64,000 nucleotides of DNA from Blastococcus aurantiacus (lineage in GTDB: Bacteria; Actinomycetota; Actinomycetes; Mycobacteriales; Geodermatophilaceae). The stretch is from positions 62,001 through 126,000 of the forward strand of contig NZ_FNBT01000001.1 in NCBI RefSeq assembly GCF_900102425.1. The letters run 5' to 3'. Both the position numbers and the translations under genes were made by a program. This document shows positions 57,032-64,000 of this stretch, in pieces. The notes beneath the pieces are model-generated. The model had not been told where the DNA came from. It made no database searches and saw only the letters and a program-made list of their open reading frames with translations. Numbering within the stretch: the first letter of the stretch is position 1; each line of letters begins with the position of its first letter.

Positions 57032-59179
57032 GTGATCGAAGCCACCGCGACCGGTGCCCGGACGGTGGCCCGTCTCGCCCGGCACGTCGAAGTGGCTCTC
57101 GCCGGCTGCGATCTCTCCGTGCCGCAGTACCGGCTGCTGAGCCTGCTGTCCGAGGGCTCGGTGAACGCCTCCACGCTCGCCCAGCGGCTCGTGGTGAGCC
57201 GCCCGAGCGTGACCGCGCTCGTGGACGGTCTCGTCGCCCGCGGCATGGTCGAGCGCGGCACGGACCCGGCAGACCGCCGCCACGTCACCCACCTGGTCAC
57301 CGAGCGCGGCGAGCAGGTGCTCGCCGAGGCCGACCGCGCGGCGGCGGCCCGGCTTCGGGACCTGGCCACCCATCTCGCCCCCGAGGACGCTCCGGACGCG
57401 TGTGCGGGTCTGGCCGCCTGGGGGCGGGCCCTGGACTCCTACCGCGACACCGCCGCACGCGCCCCCCACTGGCCCGAACGCTTCCCGTCAGGAGACAGCA
57501 TGCCGCCGACCGCGCCGCAGGACGAGCAGACCCAGGACCTGGAGGGCCGCCCCGACGAGGAGGCGACCGAGGCCGAGGCCCGGACGGAGGACGAGGCCGC
57601 CGCGCGTCAGGCGCTCGTCGAGCGGGCGACCGCCACCGGCATGCTGAGCGCCCTGTGGGCCTCGCTGCAGCCCGACGCCCCCGCGATCTACTCGGCCCAG
57701 GGCGACCTGACCTTCCGGGAGCTGAACGCGCGCACCAACCAGCTGGCCCGCGCGCTGCGTGGCTACGGCGTCCAGGCCGGTGACTCGATCGCCCTCATCT
57801 GCTCCAACCGGCCCGAGTTCATCGAGACCCTCTACGCCGCCCAGCGCACGGGGCTCCGGCTCACGCCGGTCAACTGGCACCTCACCGCCGAGGAGATCAA
57901 CTACATCCTCCGCGACTGCGGCGCGGCCGCCGTCGTGACCGAGCGCCGCTTCGTCGACACCGTGCGAGCGTCCCTGGACGGCGTGGACGCCCGCGCCCTC
58001 CTCGTCGTCGACGCCGCCGAGGGCGGGCACGCCCCCTTCGACGACTACGAGCAGGCCGTCTCCGCGGAGTCCGGCGAGGACATCGAGGACCCGGTGCTGG
58101 GCAGCACCATGGCCTACACCTCGGGCACGACCGGCCGGCCCAAGGGCGTGCACCGCGCGGGCGTCGCCGTGTCGCCGTTCACGGCCCTGATCGGTGAGGT
58201 GTCGGGCTACGTCGCGGGCGAGGACCTCAACCTGGTCACCGGCCCGCTGTACCACTCCGCGCCGCTGGCGTTCTCGCTGAGCCTGGCGATGACCCGCGGC
58301 GCCGGCGTGGTGCTCATGGACAAGTGGGACGCCGAGGAGACGCTCCGCCTGATCGAGAAGCACCGCATCACGCACACGCACCTGGTGCCGACCATGTTCC
58401 ACCGCATGATCTCGCTGCCCCAGGAGGTCAAGGACCGCTACGACACCAGCAGTCTGCGGCACGTCTGGCACGGCGCCGCCCCGTGCCCCGTGCCGGTCAA
58501 GCAGGCCTTCATGGACTGGCTCGGCCCCATCGCGTGGGAGTACTACGCGGCCACCGAGGGCTTCGGCTCCGTCGTCGGCCCGCACGAGTGGCTGGCCCGC
58601 CCCGGCACCGTCGGGCAGCCCCCGGCCGGGCACATCCGGATCCTGGACGACGCCGGCGAGGACCTGCCCGCCGGCGTCCCGGGCACCATCTACCTGAAGG
58701 CACCGGACACCAACCGGTTCGTCTACCTGGGCGACCAGGCCAAGACCGAGTCCTCCTACAAGGGCGACTACTTCACCCTCGGCGACGTCGGCTACCTCGA
58801 CGAGGACGGCTGGCTCTTCCTCACCGACCGCAGCGTCGACCTGATCATCTCCGGCGGGGTCAACGTGTACCCCGCGGAGGTCGAGGCCGTGCTCATCACC
58901 CACCCCTCCGTGGGCGACGTCGGCGTCATCGGGGTGCCCGACCCCGAGTGGGGCGAGTCGGTGAAGGCCGTGATCGAGCTGCAGCCCGGCTACGAGGCGT
59001 CCCCCGCGCTGGCCGAGGAGCTGACCAGCTGGGCCCGCGAGCGCCTGGCCCACTTCAAGTGCCCCCGCACGGTCGACTTCGTCGAGGAGCTGCCGCGCAC
59101 CCCGTCCGGGAAGTTGTCCAAGCGCACCCTGCGGGAGAACTTCCGCCAGCAGGCGGCGGCCGCGGGCACGGATGCCTGA
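57032..59179 (+). CDS. MarR regulator fused in frame to a fatty-acyl-CoA synthetase
   Basis: One open frame of 715 codons from GTG 57032 joins two proteins with no stop between. Residues about 1-150 are a MarR-type winged helix (LSVPQYRLLSLLSEGSVNAS, VVSRPSVTALVDGLVARGMV, GTDPADRRHVTHLVTERG). From about 157 an acidic linker leads to an AMP-forming ligase: YTSGTTGRPKG near 363, TEGFGSVVGPHEW near 510, ISGGVNVYPAEVE near 607 and the catalytic Lys in PSGKLSKRTL near 692. It should activate a carboxylic acid as its CoA ester. An AGGAG site and ATG at 57500 (residue 157) allow a 559-residue ligase to be made alone. Two acyl-CoA dehydrogenase genes follow. Confidence 0.88.
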   Translation: MIEATATGARTVARLARHVEVALAGCDLSVPQYRLLSLLSEGSVNASTLAQRLVVSRPSVTALVDGLVARGMVERGTDPADRRHVTHLVTERGEQVLAEADRAAAARLRDLATHLAPEDAPDACAGLAAWGRALDSYRDTAARAPHWPERFPSGDSMPPTAPQDEQTQDLEGRPDEEATEAEARTEDEAAARQALVERATATGMLSALWASLQPDAPAIYSAQGDLTFRELNARTNQLARALRGYGVQAGDSIALICSNRPEFIETLYAAQRTGLRLTPVNWHLTAEEINYILRDCGAAAVVTERRFVDTVRASLDGVDARALLVVDAAEGGHAPFDDYEQAVSAESGEDIEDPVLGSTMAYTSGTTGRPKGVHRAGVAVSPFTALIGEVSGYVAGEDLNLVTGPLYHSAPLAFSLSLAMTRGAGVVLMDKWDAEETLRLIEKHRITHTHLVPTMFHRMISLPQEVKDRYDTSSLRHVWHGAAPCPVPVKQAFMDWLGPIAWEYYAATEGFGSVVGPHEWLARPGTVGQPPAGHIRILDDAGEDLPAGVPGTIYLKAPDTNRFVYLGDQAKTESSYKGDYFTLGDVGYLDEDGWLFLTDRSVDLIISGGVNVYPAEVEAVLITHPSVGDVGVIGVPDPEWGESVKAVIELQPGYEASPALAEELTSWARERLAHFKCPRTVDFVEELPRTPSGKLSKRTLRENFRQQAAAAGTDA
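57490..57502 (+). promoter_or_regulatory. internal ribosome site and ATG inside the MarR-ligase frame
   Basis: AGGAGA followed by CAGC and ATG at 57500, in frame. This would start the ligase separately as MPPTAPQDEQ and so give a free enzyme in addition to the fusion. Confidence 0.55.
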
Positions 59180-59190
59180 GAGGACCTGAC

Positions 59191-60453
59191 ATGCCCCTGA
59201 CCGTCCGGCCGATCCCCACGCTCGACGACCGCATCAACGACATCCGCATGCGCACCGCGGAGATCGTGAACGACGACATCCTCCCGAACGAGCGGAACCT
59301 CTGGCGCTCGGCGCACGGCGGCGCGGTCGAGACCGAACCCTCGGTCATCGACGCCAAGCAGCTGCGCGAGGAGATCAAGCAGAAGGTCCGGAAGGCCGGT
59401 CTCTGGGCCCCGCACCTCCCCCAGGAGTACGGCGGCATGGGGCTGGACTTCCTCGCCCACGCCTACATGAACGAGGTCCTCGCCTACGCGATGGGCGCGG
59501 CGGCGCTGTTCGGCGTCGTCGCCCCCAACTCGGGCAACCAGACCATCCTGCTCAAGTACGGCACCCCGGAGCAGAAGGAGCAGTGGCTCCGCCCGCTCGT
59601 CGAGGGCGAGATGGAGTCCGGCTTCTCGATGACCGAGCCGGAGAACCCGGGCTCGGACCCGCGCTCGCTCACGACCACGGCGGTCCGCGACGGCGACGAG
59701 CTCGTGCTCAACGGGCACAAGTGGTTCACGTCCAACGGCAACGCGGCCGACTTCTTCATCGTCATGACCCGCGTCGTCGACGCCGACCACGACCCCGCGA
59801 CCGGCCGCGGCCAGATGGCCCAGCTCATCGTGCCGACCGACACCCCCGGTGTGAACATCGTCCGCGGCGTGGGCATCTGGGGCCGGCCGACGTCGGACCA
59901 CGTCGAGGTCCGCTACGAGAACGTGCGGGTGCCGGCGAGCAACCTGCTGGGCGCCGTCGGCCAGGGCCACCAGGCCGCGCAGGACCGGCTCGGCGCCGGC
60001 CGCGTGTTCCACTGCATGAACTCCATCGGCCAGATGTGGCGCGCCTTCGACCTCATGGTCGAGCGGGCCACCACCCGCACGGTCCACGGCGGGCCGCTCC
60101 AGGACAAGCAGTTCATCCAGGGCTTCATCGCCGACAGCTACATGGACATCAGCGCCGCCCGGCTCATGACCATCCAGGCCGCCGAGCGCGTCGCCCGCAA
60201 CGACCGGGGCGCCCGGACCGACATCTCCTCGATCAAGGTCTTCGTGCCCGCCGCCTACTCCCGGGTCGTGGACCGCGCCATCCAGGTGTGGGGCGCGGCC
60301 GGGGTCTCCAGCGACCTGCCCCTCTCCGGCATGTACCTCGGCGCCCGCACCCTGCGGCTCGCCGACGGGCCGGACGAGGTGCACAAGGTGCTGATCGCCA
60401 AGCACGTGCTCGACCGCTACGCCACCGAGGGCGGCTGGGACTTCGGCAACTGA
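59191..60453 (+). CDS. acyl-CoA dehydrogenase (ACAD10/11-like)
   Basis: 420 residues, 11 bases after the ligase stop. GFSMTEPENPGSDPRSLTTT near residue 145 and LVLNGHKWFTSNGNAADFFI near 170 are the FAD/substrate segments; DRLGAGRVFHCMNSIGQMWR near 267 contains the Arg of the FAD site; and LRLADGPDEVHKVLIAKHVL near 388 is the closing motif typical of ACAD10/11-type and related enzymes. It should desaturate the CoA ester formed by the ligase. The following dehydrogenase gene (62 bases on) is probably its partner. Confidence 0.92.
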   Translation: MPLTVRPIPTLDDRINDIRMRTAEIVNDDILPNERNLWRSAHGGAVETEPSVIDAKQLREEIKQKVRKAGLWAPHLPQEYGGMGLDFLAHAYMNEVLAYAMGAAALFGVVAPNSGNQTILLKYGTPEQKEQWLRPLVEGEMESGFSMTEPENPGSDPRSLTTTAVRDGDELVLNGHKWFTSNGNAADFFIVMTRVVDADHDPATGRGQMAQLIVPTDTPGVNIVRGVGIWGRPTSDHVEVRYENVRVPASNLLGAVGQGHQAAQDRLGAGRVFHCMNSIGQMWRAFDLMVERATTRTVHGGPLQDKQFIQGFIADSYMDISAARLMTIQAAERVARNDRGARTDISSIKVFVPAAYSRVVDRAIQVWGAAGVSSDLPLSGMYLGARTLRLADGPDEVHKVLIAKHVLDRYATEGGWDFGN

Positions 60454-60515
60454 CCCGCCGTCCTCCCGTCTCCGATGACTTGTCCCGTCCGTACGACTTC
60501 TGAGAGGTTCACCCC

Positions 60516-61631
60516 ATGCTGATGCAGTTCGACAAGGAGCAGGAAGAGCTGCGCCGGACCCTGCGCCGCTTCCTCGAGACCAAGTCCTCCTCGGAGGAGG
60601 TCCGTCGCCTGATGGAGACCGAGGAGGGCTACGACCCGGGCGTCTGGAAGCAGATGGCCGAGCAGCTCGGCCTGCAGGGCCTGGCGATCCCCGAGGAGTT
60701 CGGCGGCTCCGGCTTCAGCATCCTGGAGACCGCGCTGGTGACCGAGGAGATGGGCCGCGCGCTGCTGCCGGCGCCCTACCTCGCCACCGTGCTCGCGGCC
60801 AACCTGCTCCAGCTGTCGGACGACCAGCAGGCCAAGACCGACCTCCTGCCCGGCATCGCGGACGGCTCGACCATCGCCACGGTCGCCCTCGCCGAGGCCG
60901 ACGGCAGGTGGACGGCGGAGAACCTCTCCACGACCGCCACCCGGGCCGGCGACGGCTGGACGCTCGAGGGCCAGAAGTCCTTCGTCCTGGACGGCACCAC
61001 GGCCTCGCTGCTGCTCGTCGTCGCGCAGGCTCCGGGTGGCCCCAGCGTGTTCGCCGTCGAGGGCTCGGCCTCCGGCCTCACCCGCCGCGGCCTGACCACC
61101 CTGGACATGACGCGCAAGCTCGCCGAGGTCGGCTTCTCCGGCACCCCGGCCCGCCTGGTCGGTGCCGAGGGCGACGCGGCGACGCTGGTCCCGCAGCTGA
61201 TGCGCACCGCGGTGGTGCTCCTCGCCACCGAGCAGGTCGGCGGCGCCCAGCGCTGCCTCGAGCGCACCGTCGAGTACGTCAACATCCGCTTCCAGTTCGG
61301 CCGCCCCGTCGGCAGCTTCCAGGCGGTCAAGCACCGCTGCGCCGACATGCTGCTCGAGGTCGAGTCCGCGCGCTCCGCGGCCTACTACGCCCTCTGGGCG
61401 CTGGCCGAGGGCGCCGACGACGCCGAGATCTCGGTCGACCTGGCCAAGGCGTACTGCTCCGAGGCCTACTGGATCGCGGCCTCGGACTCGATCCAGCTGC
61501 ACGGCGGCATCGCCTTCACCTGGGAGCACGACGCCCACCTGTACTACCGCCGCGCGAAGTCCACGAGCCTGCTGTTCGGCACCCCGACCGAGCACTGGGA
61601 CGCGGTGGCGGAGCAGCTGCTCTCCCGCTGA
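60516..61631 (+). CDS. acyl-CoA dehydrogenase, beta-like partner
   Basis: 371 residues. The alpha-helical N-terminus (GLQGLAIPEEFGGSGFSILE near residue 51) and the C-terminal core (IRFQFGRPVGSFQAVKHRCA near 258, SIQLHGGIAFTWEHDAHLYY near 327) are standard; the closing segment RAKSTSLLFGTPTEHW replaces the YEG base motif, as in the second gene of the 2.9-5.3 kb pair. Together with the preceding gene it probably makes one alpha/beta enzyme. ATG at 60516 follows a GAGAGG site. A long hairpin follows the stop and ends the operon. Confidence 0.9.
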   Translation: MLMQFDKEQEELRRTLRRFLETKSSSEEVRRLMETEEGYDPGVWKQMAEQLGLQGLAIPEEFGGSGFSILETALVTEEMGRALLPAPYLATVLAANLLQLSDDQQAKTDLLPGIADGSTIATVALAEADGRWTAENLSTTATRAGDGWTLEGQKSFVLDGTTASLLLVVAQAPGGPSVFAVEGSASGLTRRGLTTLDMTRKLAEVGFSGTPARLVGAEGDAATLVPQLMRTAVVLLATEQVGGAQRCLERTVEYVNIRFQFGRPVGSFQAVKHRCADMLLEVESARSAAYYALWALAEGADDAEISVDLAKAYCSEAYWIAASDSIQLHGGIAFTWEHDAHLYYRRAKSTSLLFGTPTEHWDAVAEQLLSR

Positions 61632-61641
61632 CGCCTGCACC

Positions 61642-61680
61642 ACGACCCCCGCGCCGCCTCCGGGCCGGTGCGGGGGTCGT
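61642..61680 (+). terminator. terminator of the ligase/dehydrogenase operon
   Basis: Perfect 11-base stem ACGACCCCCGC / GCGGGGGTCGT around a 17-base loop, 11 bases after the stop of the last dehydrogenase gene. Confidence 0.75.
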
Positions 61681-61737
61681 CGCACGTCCGGGGGCGGCCA
61701 CCGGGCAGGCACGTCCGCGAGGCGCTAGAACGGGGCC

Positions 61738-62490
61738 ATGTGCCATGACCACGACAGCCGCCCGCCCGCACCGCCCCGCAGCGGGGCCGTGGCCTCCCGG
61801 GAGTCCCTGACCCTCACGTCGGCCGACGGCACCGCCTTCGCCGCCGCATACGCCGCTCCGGAGGGCGCACCGGGCGCCGGCGTCGTCGTCCTGCCCGACA
61901 TCCGCGGACTGCACCCGTACTACGTGGCGCTGGCCGAGCGGTTCGCCGAGGCCTGCGTCGCCGCGGTCGCGATCGACTGGTTCGGCCGGACTGCCGGCGT
62001 GCCGGACGGTGGCGCGCGCGGCGAAGACTTCAGCTGGCAGGAGCACATCCCGCAGACGACCGCCGACGGCATCGACGCCGACATCGTCGCCGCCATGGCC
62101 GCGCTGCGGGAGCGGCACGGCGAGGACCTGCCGATCGTCACCGTCGGCTTCTGCTTCGGCGGCAGCCATTCCTGGCGGCAGTCCGGGGGCGACCTCGGCC
62201 TGGCCGGATGCGCCGGCTTCTACGGCCGGCCCTCGCTCGTGGGGGACGCCGCGAGCCGCGCCCACCTGCCCACGGTCATGCTGATCGCCGGCGCGGACAA
62301 GGCCACCCCGGTCGAGGACCAGCTGGCCCTCGCCGCCACGATGCGCGACGCCGGCGCCGACGTGGACGCCCCCGTCTACGACGGGGCGCCGCACTCCTTC
62401 TTCGACCGCGCCCACGGCGACTGGAGCGAGGCCTGCCGCGACGCCTGGGAGCACGTCCTCGGGCTCACCGACCGGGTGTCCCGCGCCTGA
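61738..62490 (+). CDS. dienelactone hydrolase family protein
   Basis: 250 residues, alpha/beta hydrolase of the DLH type. The nucleophile elbow VGFCFGGSHSW (Cys near residue 139) is the family mark, with the acid in LIAGADKATPVEDQ near 182 and the His in YDGAPHSFFDRAH near 218. It hydrolyses lactones or similar esters formed in aromatic catabolism, but could serve any small ester. ATG at 61738 is used. A separate hairpin before it shows that it is not part of the dehydrogenase operon. Confidence 0.9.
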   Translation: MCHDHDSRPPAPPRSGAVASRESLTLTSADGTAFAAAYAAPEGAPGAGVVVLPDIRGLHPYYVALAERFAEACVAAVAIDWFGRTAGVPDGGARGEDFSWQEHIPQTTADGIDADIVAAMAALRERHGEDLPIVTVGFCFGGSHSWRQSGGDLGLAGCAGFYGRPSLVGDAASRAHLPTVMLIAGADKATPVEDQLALAATMRDAGADVDAPVYDGAPHSFFDRAHGDWSEACRDAWEHVLGLTDRVSRA

Positions 62491-62504
62491 CTCCGGACGG
62501 ACGA

Positions 62505-62546
62505 CCGCGGCCGAGCCGACCGGGGATCCGGTCCGCTCGGCCGCGG
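62505..62546. terminator. bidirectional terminator between DLH and ABC-transporter genes
   Basis: Perfect 12-base stem CCGCGGCCGAGC / GCTCGGCCGCGG around an 18-base loop that itself contains CCG/CGG symmetry. It lies between two convergent stops. Confidence 0.75.
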
Positions 62547-62569
62547 GACGTCCTGCGACCTGCTGGGGA

Positions 62570-63601
62570 TCAGGCGGGCGCCGTGGCCAGCTCCCGGTTC
62601 CCCTCGGGGGCCTGCTCCCCCACCAGCGGGAAGTGACAGGCGACGAACTGGCCTGTCGCGACCTCGCGCATCTGCGGCTCCTCCAGCTCGCACCGCTCCG
62701 CCGCACGAGGGCAGCGGGTGCGGAAGCGGCACCCCGACGGCGGGTTGACCGGCGAGGGCAGCTCACCGGTCAGGCCTGCGTCGGTGTGCTTGGCCTCCGG
62801 GTCGGGCTCGGGGATCGAGGCCAGCAGCGCGGCCGTGTAGGGGTGCGCCGGGTGCGCGTACAGGGTGTCCGACGGCGCGACCTCGCAGATCTTCCCGAGG
62901 TACATGACCGCCACCCGGTCGCTGATGTTCTTCACCACGGCCAGGTCGTGGGCGATGAACACCATCGTGAGGTTGTACTCGGCCTTGAGGTCCTCGAGCA
63001 GGTTGAGGATCTGCGCCTGCACGGAGACGTCCAGGGCCGACACCGGCTCGTCGCAGATGAGCACCTCCGGCCGCATGATCAGCGACCGCGCGATCGAGAC
63101 GCGCTGGCACTGACCACCGGAGAGCTCGTGCGGACGACGTCCGCCGGCCCGGTCGGGGTCCAGGCCGACCGCTGCGAGGAGTTCCTCCACGCGGGGGTCG
63201 TCGCTGCCCTTGCCCTCCCAGATGGACAGGCCCTCGGCCACGATGTCCTTCACCCGGCGCCGTGGGTTCAGCGACGAGATCGGGTCCTGGTAGATCATCT
63301 GCAGCTTCGTGCGACTGCGCCGGAGCTCGTCGGCGGACAGGGAGCTCAGGTCCTTGCCGTCGAACAGGACCTCGCCACTGGTCGGCCGGGGCGCCTGCAT
63401 GATCGCCCGCCCGGTCGTCGACTTACCACATCCGGACTCCCCGACCAGGCCCAGCGTCTCGCCCTTGGCGATGTCGAAGCTGATGCCCGAGACGGCGTGG
63501 ACCTTCTGCCCCCGCTCCAGCGGGAACTCGACCACCAGCCCTTCGACGCGAAGGACGATGTCGTCCTGGTCCCGCAGGTGCGCGGTACCACTGCCGGCCA
63601 T
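62570..63601 (-). CDS. oligopeptide/dipeptide ABC transporter ATP-binding protein (DppF/OppF-like)
   Basis: 343 residues. Walker A VGESGCGKSTTGRAI near residue 54, then the Q-loop IYQDPISSLNPRRRV near 103, signature ELSGGQCQRVSIARSL near 158, Walker B VLICDEPVSALD near 182, and the oligopeptide-transport C-terminal extension with the Cys-rich PPSGCRFRTRCPRAAERCEL near 299 that holds an Fe-S or zinc centre. It powers uptake of a peptide or related nutrient. ATG 63601 overlaps the upstream gene's stop (ATGA). Confidence 0.93.
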   Translation of the reverse strand: MAGSGTAHLRDQDDIVLRVEGLVVEFPLERGQKVHAVSGISFDIAKGETLGLVGESGCGKSTTGRAIMQAPRPTSGEVLFDGKDLSSLSADELRRSRTKLQMIYQDPISSLNPRRRVKDIVAEGLSIWEGKGSDDPRVEELLAAVGLDPDRAGGRRPHELSGGQCQRVSIARSLIMRPEVLICDEPVSALDVSVQAQILNLLEDLKAEYNLTMVFIAHDLAVVKNISDRVAVMYLGKICEVAPSDTLYAHPAHPYTAALLASIPEPDPEAKHTDAGLTGELPSPVNPPSGCRFRTRCPRAAERCELEEPQMREVATGQFVACHFPLVGEQAPEGNRELATAPA

Positions 63602-64000
63602 CAGGCTGCTCCTGCCGTTGCGATCGCTGTGCTGCTGTCCAGGGGGGTCCCGGCGGCGGTGCGCCCGGCGGCCAGGTTGCGCGCGAGCGCGTCCTGACCG
63701 GCCGTCGTCCCCACCGGGAAGTGGCAGGCCGCCTCGTGCCCGGCGGCGTGCGGCGCGAGCACCGGCGTCTCCGTCAGGCACTTGTCCTGCGCGTAGTTGC
63801 ACCGGGGCGCGAACGGGCACCCGGGCCCCGGGTCCACCAGGTCCGGCGGCCGGCCCGGGATCGCGGCCAGTCTGGTGTGGCTGGGCTGGTGCAGTCGCGG
63901 GATCGACTTGAGCAGACCCTCCGTGTACGGCATCCGGGTGCGGGCGAACAGCTCACGGGTGGGCGCCCGCTCGACGATCCGTCCCGCGTACATGACCGCG
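63601..64000 (-). CDS. oligopeptide/dipeptide ABC transporter ATP-binding protein (DppD/OppD-like), partial
   Basis: Only the C-terminal 133 codons are present; the gene begins beyond 64000, which removes both Walker motifs and the signature. What remains begins AVMYAGRIVERAPTRELFA, then MPYTEGLLKSIPRLHQPSHT and the Cys-rich GCPFAPRCNYAQDKC near the end, as in the oligopeptide-type ATPases. The four-base overlap with the next gene marks the usual DppD-DppF order. The permease and binding-protein genes would be expected outside the window. Confidence 0.88.
   Translation of the reverse strand, partial: AVMYAGRIVERAPTRELFARTRMPYTEGLLKSIPRLHQPSHTRLAAIPGRPPDLVDPGPGCPFAPRCNYAQDKCLTETPVLAPHAAGHEAACHFPVGTTAGQDALARNLAAGRTAAGTPLDSSTAIATAGAA

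Noticed and set aside
1-64000. tRNA, rRNA, CRISPR arrays, prophage or complete insertion sequences
   Set aside because: No cloverleaf or rRNA motif, no regularly spaced repeats, and no integrase or intact transposase was found; only one transposase N-terminal remnant at 50.1 kb.

Overview
The window is very GC-rich, densely packed DNA with almost every reading frame shadowed by long antisense frames, GTG starts, many ATGA stop/start overlaps and an actinobacterial gene set: EthA/EthR, AftD arabinofuranosyltransferase, DUF3068, ANTAR regulators, DivIVA, a DUF222-HNH nuclease behind an actinobacterial LexA box, and a c-di-AMP riboswitch on a wall-hydrolase gene. It fits a soil or stone actinomycete, most likely Geodermatophilaceae (Blastococcus/Geodermatophilus/Modestobacter type). 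That placement is inference from gene content; no rRNA is present.

Layout. 1-5.3 kb: a cut-off GlxA-type regulator, a zinc-ribbon protein, mannitol dehydrogenase and a divergent pair of acyl-CoA dehydrogenase genes. 5.4-9.0 kb: a HIT-family gene bracketed by two copies of the 3' end of an HDOD gene, then the HDOD gene coupled to a PAS-PAS-GGDEF-EAL c-di-GMP enzyme. 9.1-13.9 kb: a membrane leucine-rich-repeat protein and the proton-translocating transhydrogenase pntAB. 14.0-16.7 kb: a signalling cluster (MEDS-STAS, MEDS-HATPase, GAF-ANTAR). 17.2-20.4 kb: a family 3 glycoside hydrolase lipoprotein, a secreted lytic-transglycosylase-like protein under a c-di-AMP riboswitch, and a methyltransferase. 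20.4-25.2 kb: SDR-EthA with divergent EthR, a universal stress protein and a DivIVA-like coiled coil. 25.4-31.8 kb: a CE1758/CE1759 flavin pair, a single-polypeptide glutamate-synthase-like enzyme, a gluconate permease and an MFS carrier. 31.8-42.0 kb: cell-envelope locus (DUF4185-like lipoprotein, AftD, DUF3068, methyltransferase, glycosyltransferase, flippase). 42.1-49.5 kb: cupin, fused FAD/Fe-S dehydrogenase, SGNH hydrolase, FabG-like SDR, DUF350, a small kinase and an AI-2E family permease. 49.6-53.6 kb: an accessory-looking stretch with two GNAT genes (one frameshifted), an IS-transposase remnant, a MazG-like protein, the SOS-boxed HNH gene and two tandem ankyrin genes. 53.7-61.6 kb: an acyl-CoA catabolic cluster (SDR, DHA2 exporter, TetR, a MarR regulator fused in frame to an acyl-CoA synthetase, two acyl-CoA dehydrogenases). 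61.7-64.0 kb: dienelactone hydrolase and the ATPase genes of an oligopeptide-type ABC importer, the last cut by the window edge.

The least ordinary items are the in-frame MarR/acyl-CoA-synthetase fusion with its own internal ribosome site, the MEDS-based partner-switch cluster, the HIT cassette framed by a duplicated gene end, and the perfect SOS box almost touching the start of the HNH nuclease gene. No rRNA, tRNA, CRISPR array, intact insertion sequence or phage was seen. Intergenic stretches over 300 bases are 5256-5572 (terminator plus gene fragment) and 19360-19714 (riboswitch and promoter). The 263 bases at 38304-38566 hold only GC-rich inverted repeats that I could not assign.
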